From Streptomyces sp. 11x1 (lineage in GTDB: Bacteria; Actinomycetota; Actinomycetes; Streptomycetales; Streptomycetaceae), in the NCBI RefSeq assembly GCF_032598905.1, contig NZ_CP122458.1:4613001-4677000 (forward strand): DNA of 64,000 nucleotides. Reading direction: 5' to 3'. Below are positions 49,985 through 57,430 of the stretch, one piece after another. The position numbers and the translations under genes are program-made. A model generated the notes under the pieces. The model ran no database searches and was not told the DNA's origin. It worked only from the letters and a program-made list of their open reading frames with translations. How positions within the stretch are numbered: position 1 is the first letter of the stretch; each line of letters opens with the position of its first letter.

Positions 49985-51366
49985 TCCGTCAGCTCATCCG
50001 CAGCTACGTCCTCCTCGTGGCCGTGGCCATCGCGTTGTTCACCGTGCCGGTGGCGTTCACGCTCACGAATCAGCTGCGGGGCGACACCGAGCTGTCCGTC
50101 AAGCGTGAGGCCGAGACCATGGCCAAGCTGCTGGGCACCGACGACGTCGCCGCGTGCGAGGCCCTCACGCAGATGGCCAAGGCGTACACCGACGACGACG
50201 CCGAGGTCCAGGTGTCCGCCACGAACGGCTGCGGGCCCGAGGGCTTGGCGGCACCGGTCCGGGACGCGGCCCTGACCAGGGCCCTGGAGGACGGCAGGGC
50301 CACCACCGACTGGGGAGCCGACTTCATCTGGGGCGACAACCTGGTGATCACCGTCCCCGCCCATGAGCGCACGGCGGACGGGAAGGCGACGGATGAGGTC
50401 GTCGGCGCCGTACGGATCGTCTTCTCGACCGACCACCTCACCTACCGCCTCTGGACCATCTGGGGCTTCCGGGCGGCGCTGGCCGTCCTGGTCCTCGCGG
50501 CCGCCGCGTTCATCGGCGTGTTCGCCGCCCGACGGCTGACCGCTCCGCTGCGCCAGCTCAACGAGATGGCGAGCAAGATGAGCGACGGCGACCTGACGGC
50601 CCGCTCCCCCGTGACCGGTCCGCAGGAGACACAGACCCTGGCGCGGACACTGAACCAGGCGGGCGAACGGCTGGACACACTGATCGCGTCGCAGCGCATC
50701 TTCGTCGCCGACGCCTCCCACCAACTCCGCACTCCCCTCACGGCGTTGCGGCTGTCCCTGGACAACATCGCGGACGGGGTGGACGACGAGTTCGTCCGGG
50801 AGGACGTGGAGCAGGCGACGGCCGAGGTGGTCCGGATGAGCCGTCTGGTCAACGGTCTGCTGGTGCTGGCGCGGGCCGAGGCGAAGGTGACGGCGGCGGA
50901 ACCGCTGTCCCTGCGGGACGTCATCCAGGAGCGCCTGGATGTGTGGAGACCGGCCGCCGACGAGCGCGGAGTCACCATCACGCTCAGGGGGAGTGCCGAC
51001 GGCCGGCCGCTTGTGCTGGCCAGTCCCGGTCATCTGGACCAGGTCCTGGACAACGTGCTCTCCAACGCCCTGGAGGTCTCGCCGGACGGTGCGACGATCA
51101 CGGTCTCGGTGGAGACCCGGGGCGACGAGGTGGTGCTGTCGGTGCTGGACGAGGGGCCCGGCATGTCGGACGCCGAGAAGTCCCGCGCCTTCGACCGCTT
51201 CTGGCGCGGTCAGGGCCTCACCGGGAAGTCCGGGTCGGGCCTCGGCCTCGCCGTCGTCAAGCAACTCGTCACCGACGACAACGGGACCGTGGCCCTCAAG
51301 GACGCGCCCGGGGGCGGGTTGTGCGTCGCGCTCACCCTGCGCGCTGCGCGCCACGGGGGTGGCTGA
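49981..51366 (+). CDS. Sensor histidine kinase
   Basis: A 461-residue membrane kinase paired with the preceding regulator. First helix at about 9-31 (LLVAVAIALFTVPVAFTL), an external sensor domain to about 158, second helix about 160-182 (ALAVLVLAAAAFIGVFAARR), a HAMP domain (PLRQLNEMASKMSDGDLTAR), the phospho-acceptor His247 in ADASHQLRTPLTALR, and the ATPase boxes LDNVLSNALEVS (N), LDEGPGM (G1), FDRFWRG (F) and GSGLGLAV (G2). All are intact. The signal is unknown. Confidence 0.93.
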   Translation: MIRQLIRSYVLLVAVAIALFTVPVAFTLTNQLRGDTELSVKREAETMAKLLGTDDVAACEALTQMAKAYTDDDAEVQVSATNGCGPEGLAAPVRDAALTRALEDGRATTDWGADFIWGDNLVITVPAHERTADGKATDEVVGAVRIVFSTDHLTYRLWTIWGFRAALAVLVLAAAAFIGVFAARRLTAPLRQLNEMASKMSDGDLTARSPVTGPQETQTLARTLNQAGERLDTLIASQRIFVADASHQLRTPLTALRLSLDNIADGVDDEFVREDVEQATAEVVRMSRLVNGLLVLARAEAKVTAAEPLSLRDVIQERLDVWRPAADERGVTITLRGSADGRPLVLASPGHLDQVLDNVLSNALEVSPDGATITVSVETRGDEVVLSVLDEGPGMSDAEKSRAFDRFWRGQGLTGKSGSGLGLAVVKQLVTDDNGTVALKDAPGGGLCVALTLRAARHGGG

Positions 51367-51409
51367 GCCGGGAGGTGGAGGGCTCAGCCACGCTCGTGAG
51401 GGCGGGTGC

Positions 51410-51910
51410 TCAGCCCTCGGGCATCGCCGACGAGTGGTGGTTCACGATCTTCCACACGCCGTTCCGCTTCTCGTACTCGTAGGTGTAACGAGCCTCGACG
51501 GCACGCTTCTTGCCGGTCTTCGGGTCGGTGAGCGTGAAGACGTACGAGCCGGTGTCGATCGCGGAGTCGCCGTCCAGGACGTTGATGATCGTCTTGGTCT
51601 TCTTGCCGACCGGCTTGTTCTCCAGGAAGTGGTCGAAGTAGTCGACGATGCCGGCGCGGTTCGTGCGGATCCTGTTGGAGACGGTCGGCAGGAGGACCGC
51701 GTCCTTCGCGTAGCGGTCCGCGACCTTCTTGGAGTCACCGGTCTGCAGCGCCTTGTTCCAGCCGTCGAAGAGCGCCGCGATCTCCTTCTTGGAGGGCTTC
51801 TTCGGCGCGGCCTCGGCTCCGGCCATGCTGACACCTGCGGTGACCGTGCCGGCGGTGACCAGAGCGGTGGCGGTGACGATGGCGGCACGTATCCGGTTCT
51901 TGCGGGTCAT
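51410..51910 (-). CDS. Secreted SnoaL/SgcJ-like protein
   Basis: A 166-residue exported protein: signal peptide to about residue 34 (VTATALVTAGTVTAGVSMAG), then an NTF2-like domain of the SgcJ/CaMKII-association type: IAALFDGWNKALQTGDSKKV, LENKPVGKKTKTIINVLDGD, YEYEKRNGVWKIVNHHSSAM. The HHSSAMPEG ending is typical of this group. Role unknown. The gene ends 43 bases from the convergent kinase gene. Confidence 0.8.
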   Translation of the reverse strand: MTRKNRIRAAIVTATALVTAGTVTAGVSMAGAEAAPKKPSKKEIAALFDGWNKALQTGDSKKVADRYAKDAVLLPTVSNRIRTNRAGIVDYFDHFLENKPVGKKTKTIINVLDGDSAIDTGSYVFTLTDPKTGKKRAVEARYTYEYEKRNGVWKIVNHHSSAMPEG

Positions 51911-52100
51911 CGCGATCTCCCGTGCGAGGTTGATGAGTTACTGCCTCCGCTTCCGGTACGGCGGAAGTGACTCAAGATTCGCGCGGGGCGAGTTAGGGGC
52001 CGTGCAACGGACGTACAGCCGTGGGGCAGGGATCGTACAAAGCACACACCGTGACGCGACGTGCACCTCTGGTGCGGGGCTCACGGGGTAACAGACAGCC

Positions 52101-52940
52101 ATGAGCGAAGTGCTGCTGAGCGAGAGTTTTCGTAGTGCGTCGGGAGCCGTGCGGTGGGGCACGGCCGGAGAGGCGGGTCAGGAGCCGGTCGTGCTCTGCC
52201 ACGGCACGCCCTTCTCCTCCTACGTCTGGCGCGGTATCGCCCAGACGCTGGCCGACACCGGCCGGTACCAGGTGTTCGTGTGGGACATGCCCGGGTACGG
52301 CGAGTCGGACATGCACACCGGCCAGGACGTCTCCCTGGCCGCCCAGGGGCGGGTCCTCGCCGACCTGCTGAAGTGGTGGGGGCTGGGTGAACCCCTGGTG
52401 GTGGCCCATGACTTCGGGGGAGCCGTCGCCCTGCGGGCCCATCTGCTGCACGGGGCCCGCTACCGCGCGCTCGCCCTCGTGGACCCCGTGGCGCTGGCCC
52501 CGTGGGGGTCGCCCTCCTTCCGGCTGCTCGGCCGGCACGCCGACGTCTTCGAACAGTTGCCGCCCGCGCTGCACCGGGCCCTCGTGCGGGAGTACGTGAG
52601 CTCCGCCAGCGGCCCCGGGCTGCACCCGGCGGTCCTCGACCGGCTCGTCCAGCCGTGGCTCGGCGAACACGGTCAGCCCGCCTTCTACCGGCAGATCGCC
52701 CAGGCGGACCAGGCCCACACGGACGAGATCCAGGACCGGTACGGGGAGATCGGCCTCCCGGCGCTGGTGTGCTGGGGCGAGGACGACCGCTGGATCCCGC
52801 TGGCGAAGGGGCGGGAGCTGGCCGACCGCATCCCGGGGGCGCGCTTCGTCCCGATCGCGGGCGCGGGACACCTCGTCCAGGAGGACGCACCCGCCGAACT
52901 CGCGGGCGCTCTACTGGCGTTCCTCGGAACCGTCGCCTGA
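52101..52940 (+). CDS. Alpha/beta hydrolase with an Asp nucleophile (dehalogenase/epoxide-hydrolase type)
   Basis: A 279-residue hydrolase. Oxyanion motif HGTPFSSYVW, nucleophile elbow VAHDFGGAVAL (Asp where lipases have Ser, as in haloalkane dehalogenases and epoxide hydrolases), acid region WGEDDRWIP and catalytic His in GAGHLVQED. A cap domain lies at about 135-205. Substrate cannot be inferred. The 340 bases downstream carry two MITE-like elements rather than a gene. Confidence 0.85.
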   Translation: MSEVLLSESFRSASGAVRWGTAGEAGQEPVVLCHGTPFSSYVWRGIAQTLADTGRYQVFVWDMPGYGESDMHTGQDVSLAAQGRVLADLLKWWGLGEPLVVAHDFGGAVALRAHLLHGARYRALALVDPVALAPWGSPSFRLLGRHADVFEQLPPALHRALVREYVSSASGPGLHPAVLDRLVQPWLGEHGQPAFYRQIAQADQAHTDEIQDRYGEIGLPALVCWGEDDRWIPLAKGRELADRIPGARFVPIAGAGHLVQEDAPAELAGALLAFLGTVA

Positions 52941-52951
52941 GTCGGGTCCGG

Positions 52952-53072
52952 CCTAGAAGCGTCCTGAAGATCTTGAAAATGCGCCCGGCTTGCCCTACTT
53001 GATGGCGATTGACATTTACCGGCAATCCAGGGTGAGTCGGGCGGCCAGAGCAAGATCTTCAGCGGTCTCCTA
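52952..53072. mobile_element. MITE-like inverted-repeat element 1
   Basis: CTGAAGATCTTG (52964-52975) is exactly inverse to CAAGATCTTCAG (53051-53062). Extending outward, both ends reach CTAG (52953-52956 and 53069-53072), giving imperfect terminal repeats of about 23 bases. At 121 bp it has no coding capacity. I recall the same end sequence in Streptomyces IS5-like elements, but could not check. Confidence 0.5.
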
Positions 53073-53284
53073 GGCCCTGTCGTCACATTCCCGCCTGCCC
53101 CGCGGCGCCATGCACGCGCTCTCGACGCACCGGGCACCGACCCGATTACGTCCAGTACGCGGGTCAGTGCCCGGCACGCCGAGAGCACGCTCCCCCGGCC
53201 TCGGCTGCGCTCGACCGGGAGGTACCCCCACGACGCCGCGGGGCCGCCCTTCGGGCGACGACGGGAATGTGACGACAGGGCCTA
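53071..53284. mobile_element. MITE-like inverted-repeat element 2
   Basis: Perfect 23-bp terminal inverted repeats: TAGGCCCTGTCGTCACATTC with CCG (53071-53093) and CGGGAATGTGACGACAGGGC with CTA (53262-53284). Total 214 bp, non-coding, flanked by CTA(G) on both sides as a probable target duplication. The right edge supplies the stop codon of the M56 protease gene. It looks like a non-autonomous derivative of an IS element. Confidence 0.8.
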
Positions 53285-54217
53285 GAGGGTCCCGAGCGCC
53301 GGGGCGAACGCGATGAGCAGGGGGAGCAGGGCCAGCAGGGCGGCGGCCGTCGTGGTGGCCGCGCGGCGGGTGCGGTCGAGGCGGGGCGGCGGCTCCAACA
53401 GCCGCTCCACCCGGTCGCCCAGCAGGCGGCGGGTGTTGGAGCAGCTCAACACGCCCCGGTGCTGGTTGAGTTCGATGAGGGCCAGGGCGGTGGTCAAGTG
53501 CCCGCAGCGACGGGAGGCCGTGTCGTCGGCGGCGAGTTCGACGAGGCGGTGGGTCTGGTCGGCGAAGTGGGCGAAGAGGGGGATGCGCGGGAAGCCCGTG
53601 GCGAGGGCGGTCGAGAGGTGGAGCAGCCAGTCGTGGCGGGCGCGGGCGTGACCCAGTTCATGGGCGAGCACGGCGTCCAGCTGACGGTCGCTCAGCTTGC
53701 CCAACGCGCCCGTGGTGACGACCAGTCGGGGCGGCGCACCCGGCATGAGCCACGCGTCGGGATACTCGTCCTCCAGCACCAGCAGCGGCCCCTTCGCCTG
53801 CGGCAGGCCCGCCGGGAGATCGGGGGCCCGCTCCCGCAGGTGCGCACGGCGCAACCGCCGACGACGCCGGGCCTCGACCAGCTCCCGGGCCAGCATCGCA
53901 CCGCTCCAGGCCGCCCCCAGGGCCAGCACCAGCGTCAGTACGGCCGTCCAGGGCGGCGCGGCCGTGAGGTCGTACGCGGCGGTCACCGCCGGGGGCGCGG
54001 GGGCGAAGGCATGCGTCCGAACCGTCTCGAACACGGCTGCCGCGCCCAGCACCAGCGCCGCGAGACAGCTCAGCAGGGCCGCCGCCACCAGGCACTGCCA
54101 CGTCCACAGCGCGACCACGGGTTCCCGCTCGGGCCACCTGGCCCTCAGCAGCGCACGGGGACCCACCACGGCGGCGGTCAGAGCCACGGCGACGAGAAGC
54201 AGCAGGAGAACGGTCAC
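53282..54217 (-). CDS. M56 family (BlaR1-like) membrane metallopeptidase
   Basis: A 311-residue membrane protease. Helices at the N-terminus (VLLLLLVAVALTAAVVG), near 40-65 and 95-115, then the zinc motif HELGH in VLAHELGHARARHDW, a downstream Glu in LVELAADDTA, and a final helix. No penicillin-binding sensor domain is present. BlaI-type repressor genes usually sit upstream of such genes, but none is here. The stop codon TAG (53282-53284) is contributed by the end of a MITE-like element, so the C-terminus may have been altered by insertion. Confidence 0.85.
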   Translation of the reverse strand: MTVLLLLLVAVALTAAVVGPRALLRARWPEREPVVALWTWQCLVAAALLSCLAALVLGAAAVFETVRTHAFAPAPPAVTAAYDLTAAPPWTAVLTLVLALGAAWSGAMLARELVEARRRRRLRRAHLRERAPDLPAGLPQAKGPLLVLEDEYPDAWLMPGAPPRLVVTTGALGKLSDRQLDAVLAHELGHARARHDWLLHLSTALATGFPRIPLFAHFADQTHRLVELAADDTASRRCGHLTTALALIELNQHRGVLSCSNTRRLLGDRVERLLEPPPRLDRTRRAATTTAAALLALLPLLIAFAPALGTL

Positions 54218-54379
54218 GTCACTGGGTCCGGTTCCTGTCGGGGGCGGGCGACGGCGCTTACGCTACCGCCGGTCCCCGCACCCGCAGCACCCCTTGGCGT
54301 GCCCCGAAGCGGGCGACGAGACAGGCGAGGCGGCAGGCGTTCGAGGCGGACGACGGACGGTGGACGGTGGACGGTGGAG

Positions 54380-55045
54380 CTACTTGACCTTCCTGCCCAG
54401 TCCCAGCGGCCCCGCGATCTCCTCCGCCATGACCTTGCCCGCCTCGAACTCCAGCGTCTCGTCGCCCATCAGTTCCTGGTCGGTGTCGAGGCCGTCCAGC
54501 TCGGCGAGGGGCTGGTTCAGGCGGACGTGCGCCACGAGGGACTGCAGGGCCCGCAGGGTCGCCGATGCCGTGGAGCCCCAGTTGGAGAAGTAGGAGAACT
54601 GCCACCACCACAGCGCCTCGGTGGTGCGGCCCGCGCGGTAGTGGACCATGCCGTGGCGCAGGTCGGCGATCACGTCGGCGAGGTCGTCGGAGATCCGGGC
54701 CGGGACCGGCGCCTTGCGGGGCTCGTAGGGGTCGAAGACCTCGGAGTAGACGTCGACCGGGTCGAGCATCAGGGCGAGGCGTTCGCGCAGCTCGTCCACG
54801 TCCGGCTCGAAACCGGGGTCGGGCTCGTAGCGTTCGTCGGGCACGATGTCCTCGTGCGCGCCGAGGCGACCGCCGGCCAGCAGCAGCTGGGAGACCTCCA
54901 GCAGCAGGAACGGGACGGCCGAGTCCGGCTCGTCGCCCTTGGCCACCTCGGTGACGGCGACCAGGAAGCTCTCGATCTGGTCCGCGATCTGGACCGCGAA
55001 GTCGTCCGGGTTCAGGTCCGTCGCGTGCAGCGTGGCGTCAGACAT
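54380..55045 (-). CDS. DUF5063 family protein
   Basis: A 221-residue soluble acidic protein of unknown function, common downstream of recR in Streptomyces. Characteristic blocks: [80 protein letters not shown]. Its start overlaps the recR stop by eight bases, so the two are co-translated. Confidence 0.85.
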   Translation of the reverse strand: MSDATLHATDLNPDDFAVQIADQIESFLVAVTEVAKGDEPDSAVPFLLLEVSQLLLAGGRLGAHEDIVPDERYEPDPGFEPDVDELRERLALMLDPVDVYSEVFDPYEPRKAPVPARISDDLADVIADLRHGMVHYRAGRTTEALWWWQFSYFSNWGSTASATLRALQSLVAHVRLNQPLAELDGLDTDQELMGDETLEFEAGKVMAEEIAGPLGLGRKVK

Positions 55046-55637
55046 CCAGCAATCGTCTCCCCTCGAAGGCGCGGCCGAGGGTCACCTCGTCCGCGTATTC
55101 CAGGTCGCCGCCCACCGGGAGGCCGCTGGCCAGGCGGGTGACCTTGAGGCCCATGGGTTTGATCATGCGGGCGAGGTACGTGGCCGTGGCCTCGCCTTCC
55201 AGGTTCGGGTCCGTGGCCAGGATCAGCTCGGTGACCGTGCCGTCGGCCAGGCGGGCCAGCAGCTCCCGTATGCGCAGGTCGTCGGGGCCGACGCCCTCGA
55301 TCGGGCTGATCGCGCCGCCGAGGACGTGGTACTTGCCCCGGAACTCGCGGGTGCGCTCGATCGCGACGACGTCCTTCGGTTCCTCGACGACACAGATGAC
55401 GGACGGGTCGCGGCGCGGGTCGCGGCAGATGTTGCACAGCTCCTCCTGCGCCACGTTGCCGCAGGTCGCGCAGAAACGGACCTTCGCCTTCACCTCGAGG
55501 AGGGCCTGCGCGAGCCGCCGTACGTCCGTGGGCTCCGCCTGCAGGATGTGGAAGGCGATCCGCTGCGCGCTCTTGGGACCGACGCCGGGCAGTCGCCCCA
55601 GCTCGTCGATGAGGTCCTGGACCACGCCTTCGTACAC
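55038..55637 (-). CDS. recR: Recombination mediator RecR
   Basis: DNA-gap recombination protein of the RecFOR pathway. 199 residues: HhH motif [20 protein letters not shown], zinc finger CxxC...CxxC ([19 protein letters not shown]), Toprim core [20 protein letters not shown] and [21 protein letters not shown]-terminal Walker B-like region [13 protein letters not shown]. It is 204 bases downstream of ybaB, the usual arrangement. Confidence 0.96.
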   Translation of the reverse strand: MYEGVVQDLIDELGRLPGVGPKSAQRIAFHILQAEPTDVRRLAQALLEVKAKVRFCATCGNVAQEELCNICRDPRRDPSVICVVEEPKDVVAIERTREFRGKYHVLGGAISPIEGVGPDDLRIRELLARLADGTVTELILATDPNLEGEATATYLARMIKPMGLKVTRLASGLPVGGDLEYADEVTLGRAFEGRRLLDV

Positions 55638-55841
55638 GGACTGCCGTCCTTCCTGGTGTCTTTCAGTACGTACCGTAGTCGGCCGCCGCCGCTCCGAGGA
55701 AGGCGGTATCGGGCACGGATGGGCTCGCCGGGGGGTTGCGGGCGAGTTCTGCGGAGTTCGGAGGGTCGGGAGGTGTTCAGCGGAAAAGTCGCGCCGGGGG
55801 CGCGGAGAGGGGTGGGTGAGGGGGCGGCCGAGAGGCCCGGT

Positions 55842-56186
55842 TCAGAAGGGCAGGCCGGGGATGCCCGAACCGCCGCCGAGGCCCTGGGCGAGGGGGCCCA
55901 GTTTCTGCTGCTGGAGGGTCTGGGCGTTCTCGTTGGCCGCCTGGACGGCCGCGACGATCAGGTCGGCGAGGGTCTCGGTGTCCTCCGGGTCCACCGCCTT
56001 GGGGTCGATCTTCAGGGCGCGCAGTTCGCCGGAGCCGTTGACGGTGGCCCGCACCAGGCCGCCGCCCGCCTGACCGTCGACCTCCGTGTGCGCGAGCTCC
56101 TCCTGTGCCCTCGCCAGGTCCTGCTGCATCTTCTGGGCCTGCTGGAGCAGCTGCTGCATGTTGGGCTGGCCACCACCGGGGATCAC
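55842..56186 (-). CDS. YbaB/EbfC family nucleoid-associated protein
   Basis: A 114-residue DNA-binding protein with the YbaB core: [20 protein letters not shown], a beta strand [20 protein letters not shown], then [20 protein letters not shown] and a Gly-rich tail ending GIPGLPF. It is a nucleoid-associated protein upstream of recR. GTG 56186 follows GGGAG; further upstream codons are not coding. Confidence 0.93.
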   Translation of the reverse strand: MIPGGGQPNMQQLLQQAQKMQQDLARAQEELAHTEVDGQAGGGLVRATVNGSGELRALKIDPKAVDPEDTETLADLIVAAVQAANENAQTLQQQKLGPLAQGLGGGSGIPGLPF

Positions 56187-56465
56187 GTTCAGCTCCCTCG
56201 CACGAGTACTTGCGGAGGCCCGCGGGGACGGTTCTACGGACGCCCCCGGGGACCTTCTTGCGGTCGCAACGAGCCTACGTGGTCGGCACGGCCTCTGCCG
56301 CGCCACTCTTTCGAGTGAGTCGGCGGGGATTCGTATATCCGATCAAGGGCATCTTCCAGGGGATAAGCGGCGAAAACACCATCTTCGCCACCCATTGGGC
56401 GGTAGGAAGGGGTCCGGCCGCGTCAGGGTGGTGCGTGAGCGCCGTACGTACGTAGGGAGTGCCGG

Positions 56466-57233
56466 GTGAGCCAGCCGGAGATGCAGCCCGAGGGGGGACC
56501 CCAGGACGGGCGGGGTGAGGGGTCCGGGCTGTGGGCGGAGCCGTGGACGGCCGCGACCGGACCGTGGGTGGGGGAACTGGCCGGGCGGCCGTTCCCGCAG
56601 GGGGACTGGGGGGCGCCGGCGGAGCGGCTGGAGGAGCTGTACCAGTGGGTCGAGCGGGCGGCGCTGGAGACCGCGTCGTGGTATCTCGCGGACCGGGTGT
56701 GGAAACGCCTCGCGGCGCGGGTGCTGCGGGTCGGCGCGGCGACGGGCGCGCTCGTCGGGGCCGCGCTGCCGCTGCTCGACCTCACCGGGGCGGTGGGCGG
56801 GGCGGCCCCCTGGGGGTATCTCGCGCTGCTGTCCTGTGTGGCGTGCGTGGCGGTGGATCGGTTCTTCGGGGTCACCTCCGGGTGGATGCGGGACGTCGCC
56901 ACGGCCCAGGCCGTGCAGCGGCGGTTGCAGATGCTGCGGTTCGACTGGGCGTCGGAGAGCGCGCGGGAGGTGCTGGGACCGGCGGAGGGGACGGCCGGGG
57001 AGGCCGCCGAGCGGTGCCTCGGGGTGCTGCGGCGGTTCTCCGAGGACATCACGGAGCTGGTGCGGGCCGAGACGGTGGACTGGATGGTGGAGTTCCGGGC
57101 GGGGGCGGCGCCGTCGGGGTTGCGGGTGGGGGGATCCGTGGGCCGGCCGGAGGGGGTGGTGAACGGGCGGGTGCCGTTGCCTCCGGGGGCTCGGCCGAAC
57201 ATGCCACGGCAGCGGCCGCCGGAGGCTCGGTAG
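56466..57233 (+). CDS. SLATT domain membrane protein
   Basis: A 255-residue protein with two adjacent membrane helices (AATGALVGAALPLLDLTGAV and YLALLSCVACVAVDRFFGV, about 95-145) between soluble helical parts (LYQWVERAALETASWYLADR before; RDVATAQAVQRRLQMLRFDW after). This is the SLATT layout; SLATT proteins have been proposed as pore-forming effectors in conflict systems, but this copy sits in conserved core next to ybaB/recR and may have a housekeeping role. Start GTG 56466 (or the GTG region just upstream). Confidence 0.75.
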   Translation: MSQPEMQPEGGPQDGRGEGSGLWAEPWTAATGPWVGELAGRPFPQGDWGAPAERLEELYQWVERAALETASWYLADRVWKRLAARVLRVGAATGALVGAALPLLDLTGAVGGAAPWGYLALLSCVACVAVDRFFGVTSGWMRDVATAQAVQRRLQMLRFDWASESAREVLGPAEGTAGEAAERCLGVLRRFSEDITELVRAETVDWMVEFRAGAAPSGLRVGGSVGRPEGVVNGRVPLPPGARPNMPRQRPPEAR

Positions 57234-57333
57234 GGGCCACCGGAGGCTCGGTGGGGGTTTGCTCGCCCCCGCCGCCCCTACCCGTCCCATCGTCGCAAGG
57301 GGCTGCGCCCCTCTGACCCCCACGGGCGGGTTC

Positions 57334-57402
57334 GGTGGGGGCTGGTCACGCAGTTCCCCGCGCCCCTGGAAATGAGCGGGGCTGCGCCCCGGCTTTTTCC
57401 AG
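57334..57402. repeat. Dispersed repeat family, copy d
   Basis: GGTGGGGGCTGGTCACGCAG TTCCCCGCGCCCCTGG followed by a hairpin CGGGGCTGCGCCCCGG and CTTTTTCCAGG. Lies between convergent SLATT and kinase genes and probably terminates both. A related run (GCAAGGGGCTGCGCCCCTCT) precedes it at 57296-57314. Confidence 0.65.
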
Positions 57403-57430
57403 GGCACCCGAAAGCCGTAGCCCGAACCTC

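Noticed and set aside
53459..55141. 560-codon plus-strand frame across the M56 and DUF5063 genes
   Set aside because: Gln/Arg/Gly-rich antisense shadow; the minus-strand genes have clear motifs (HELGH and DUF5063 blocks).
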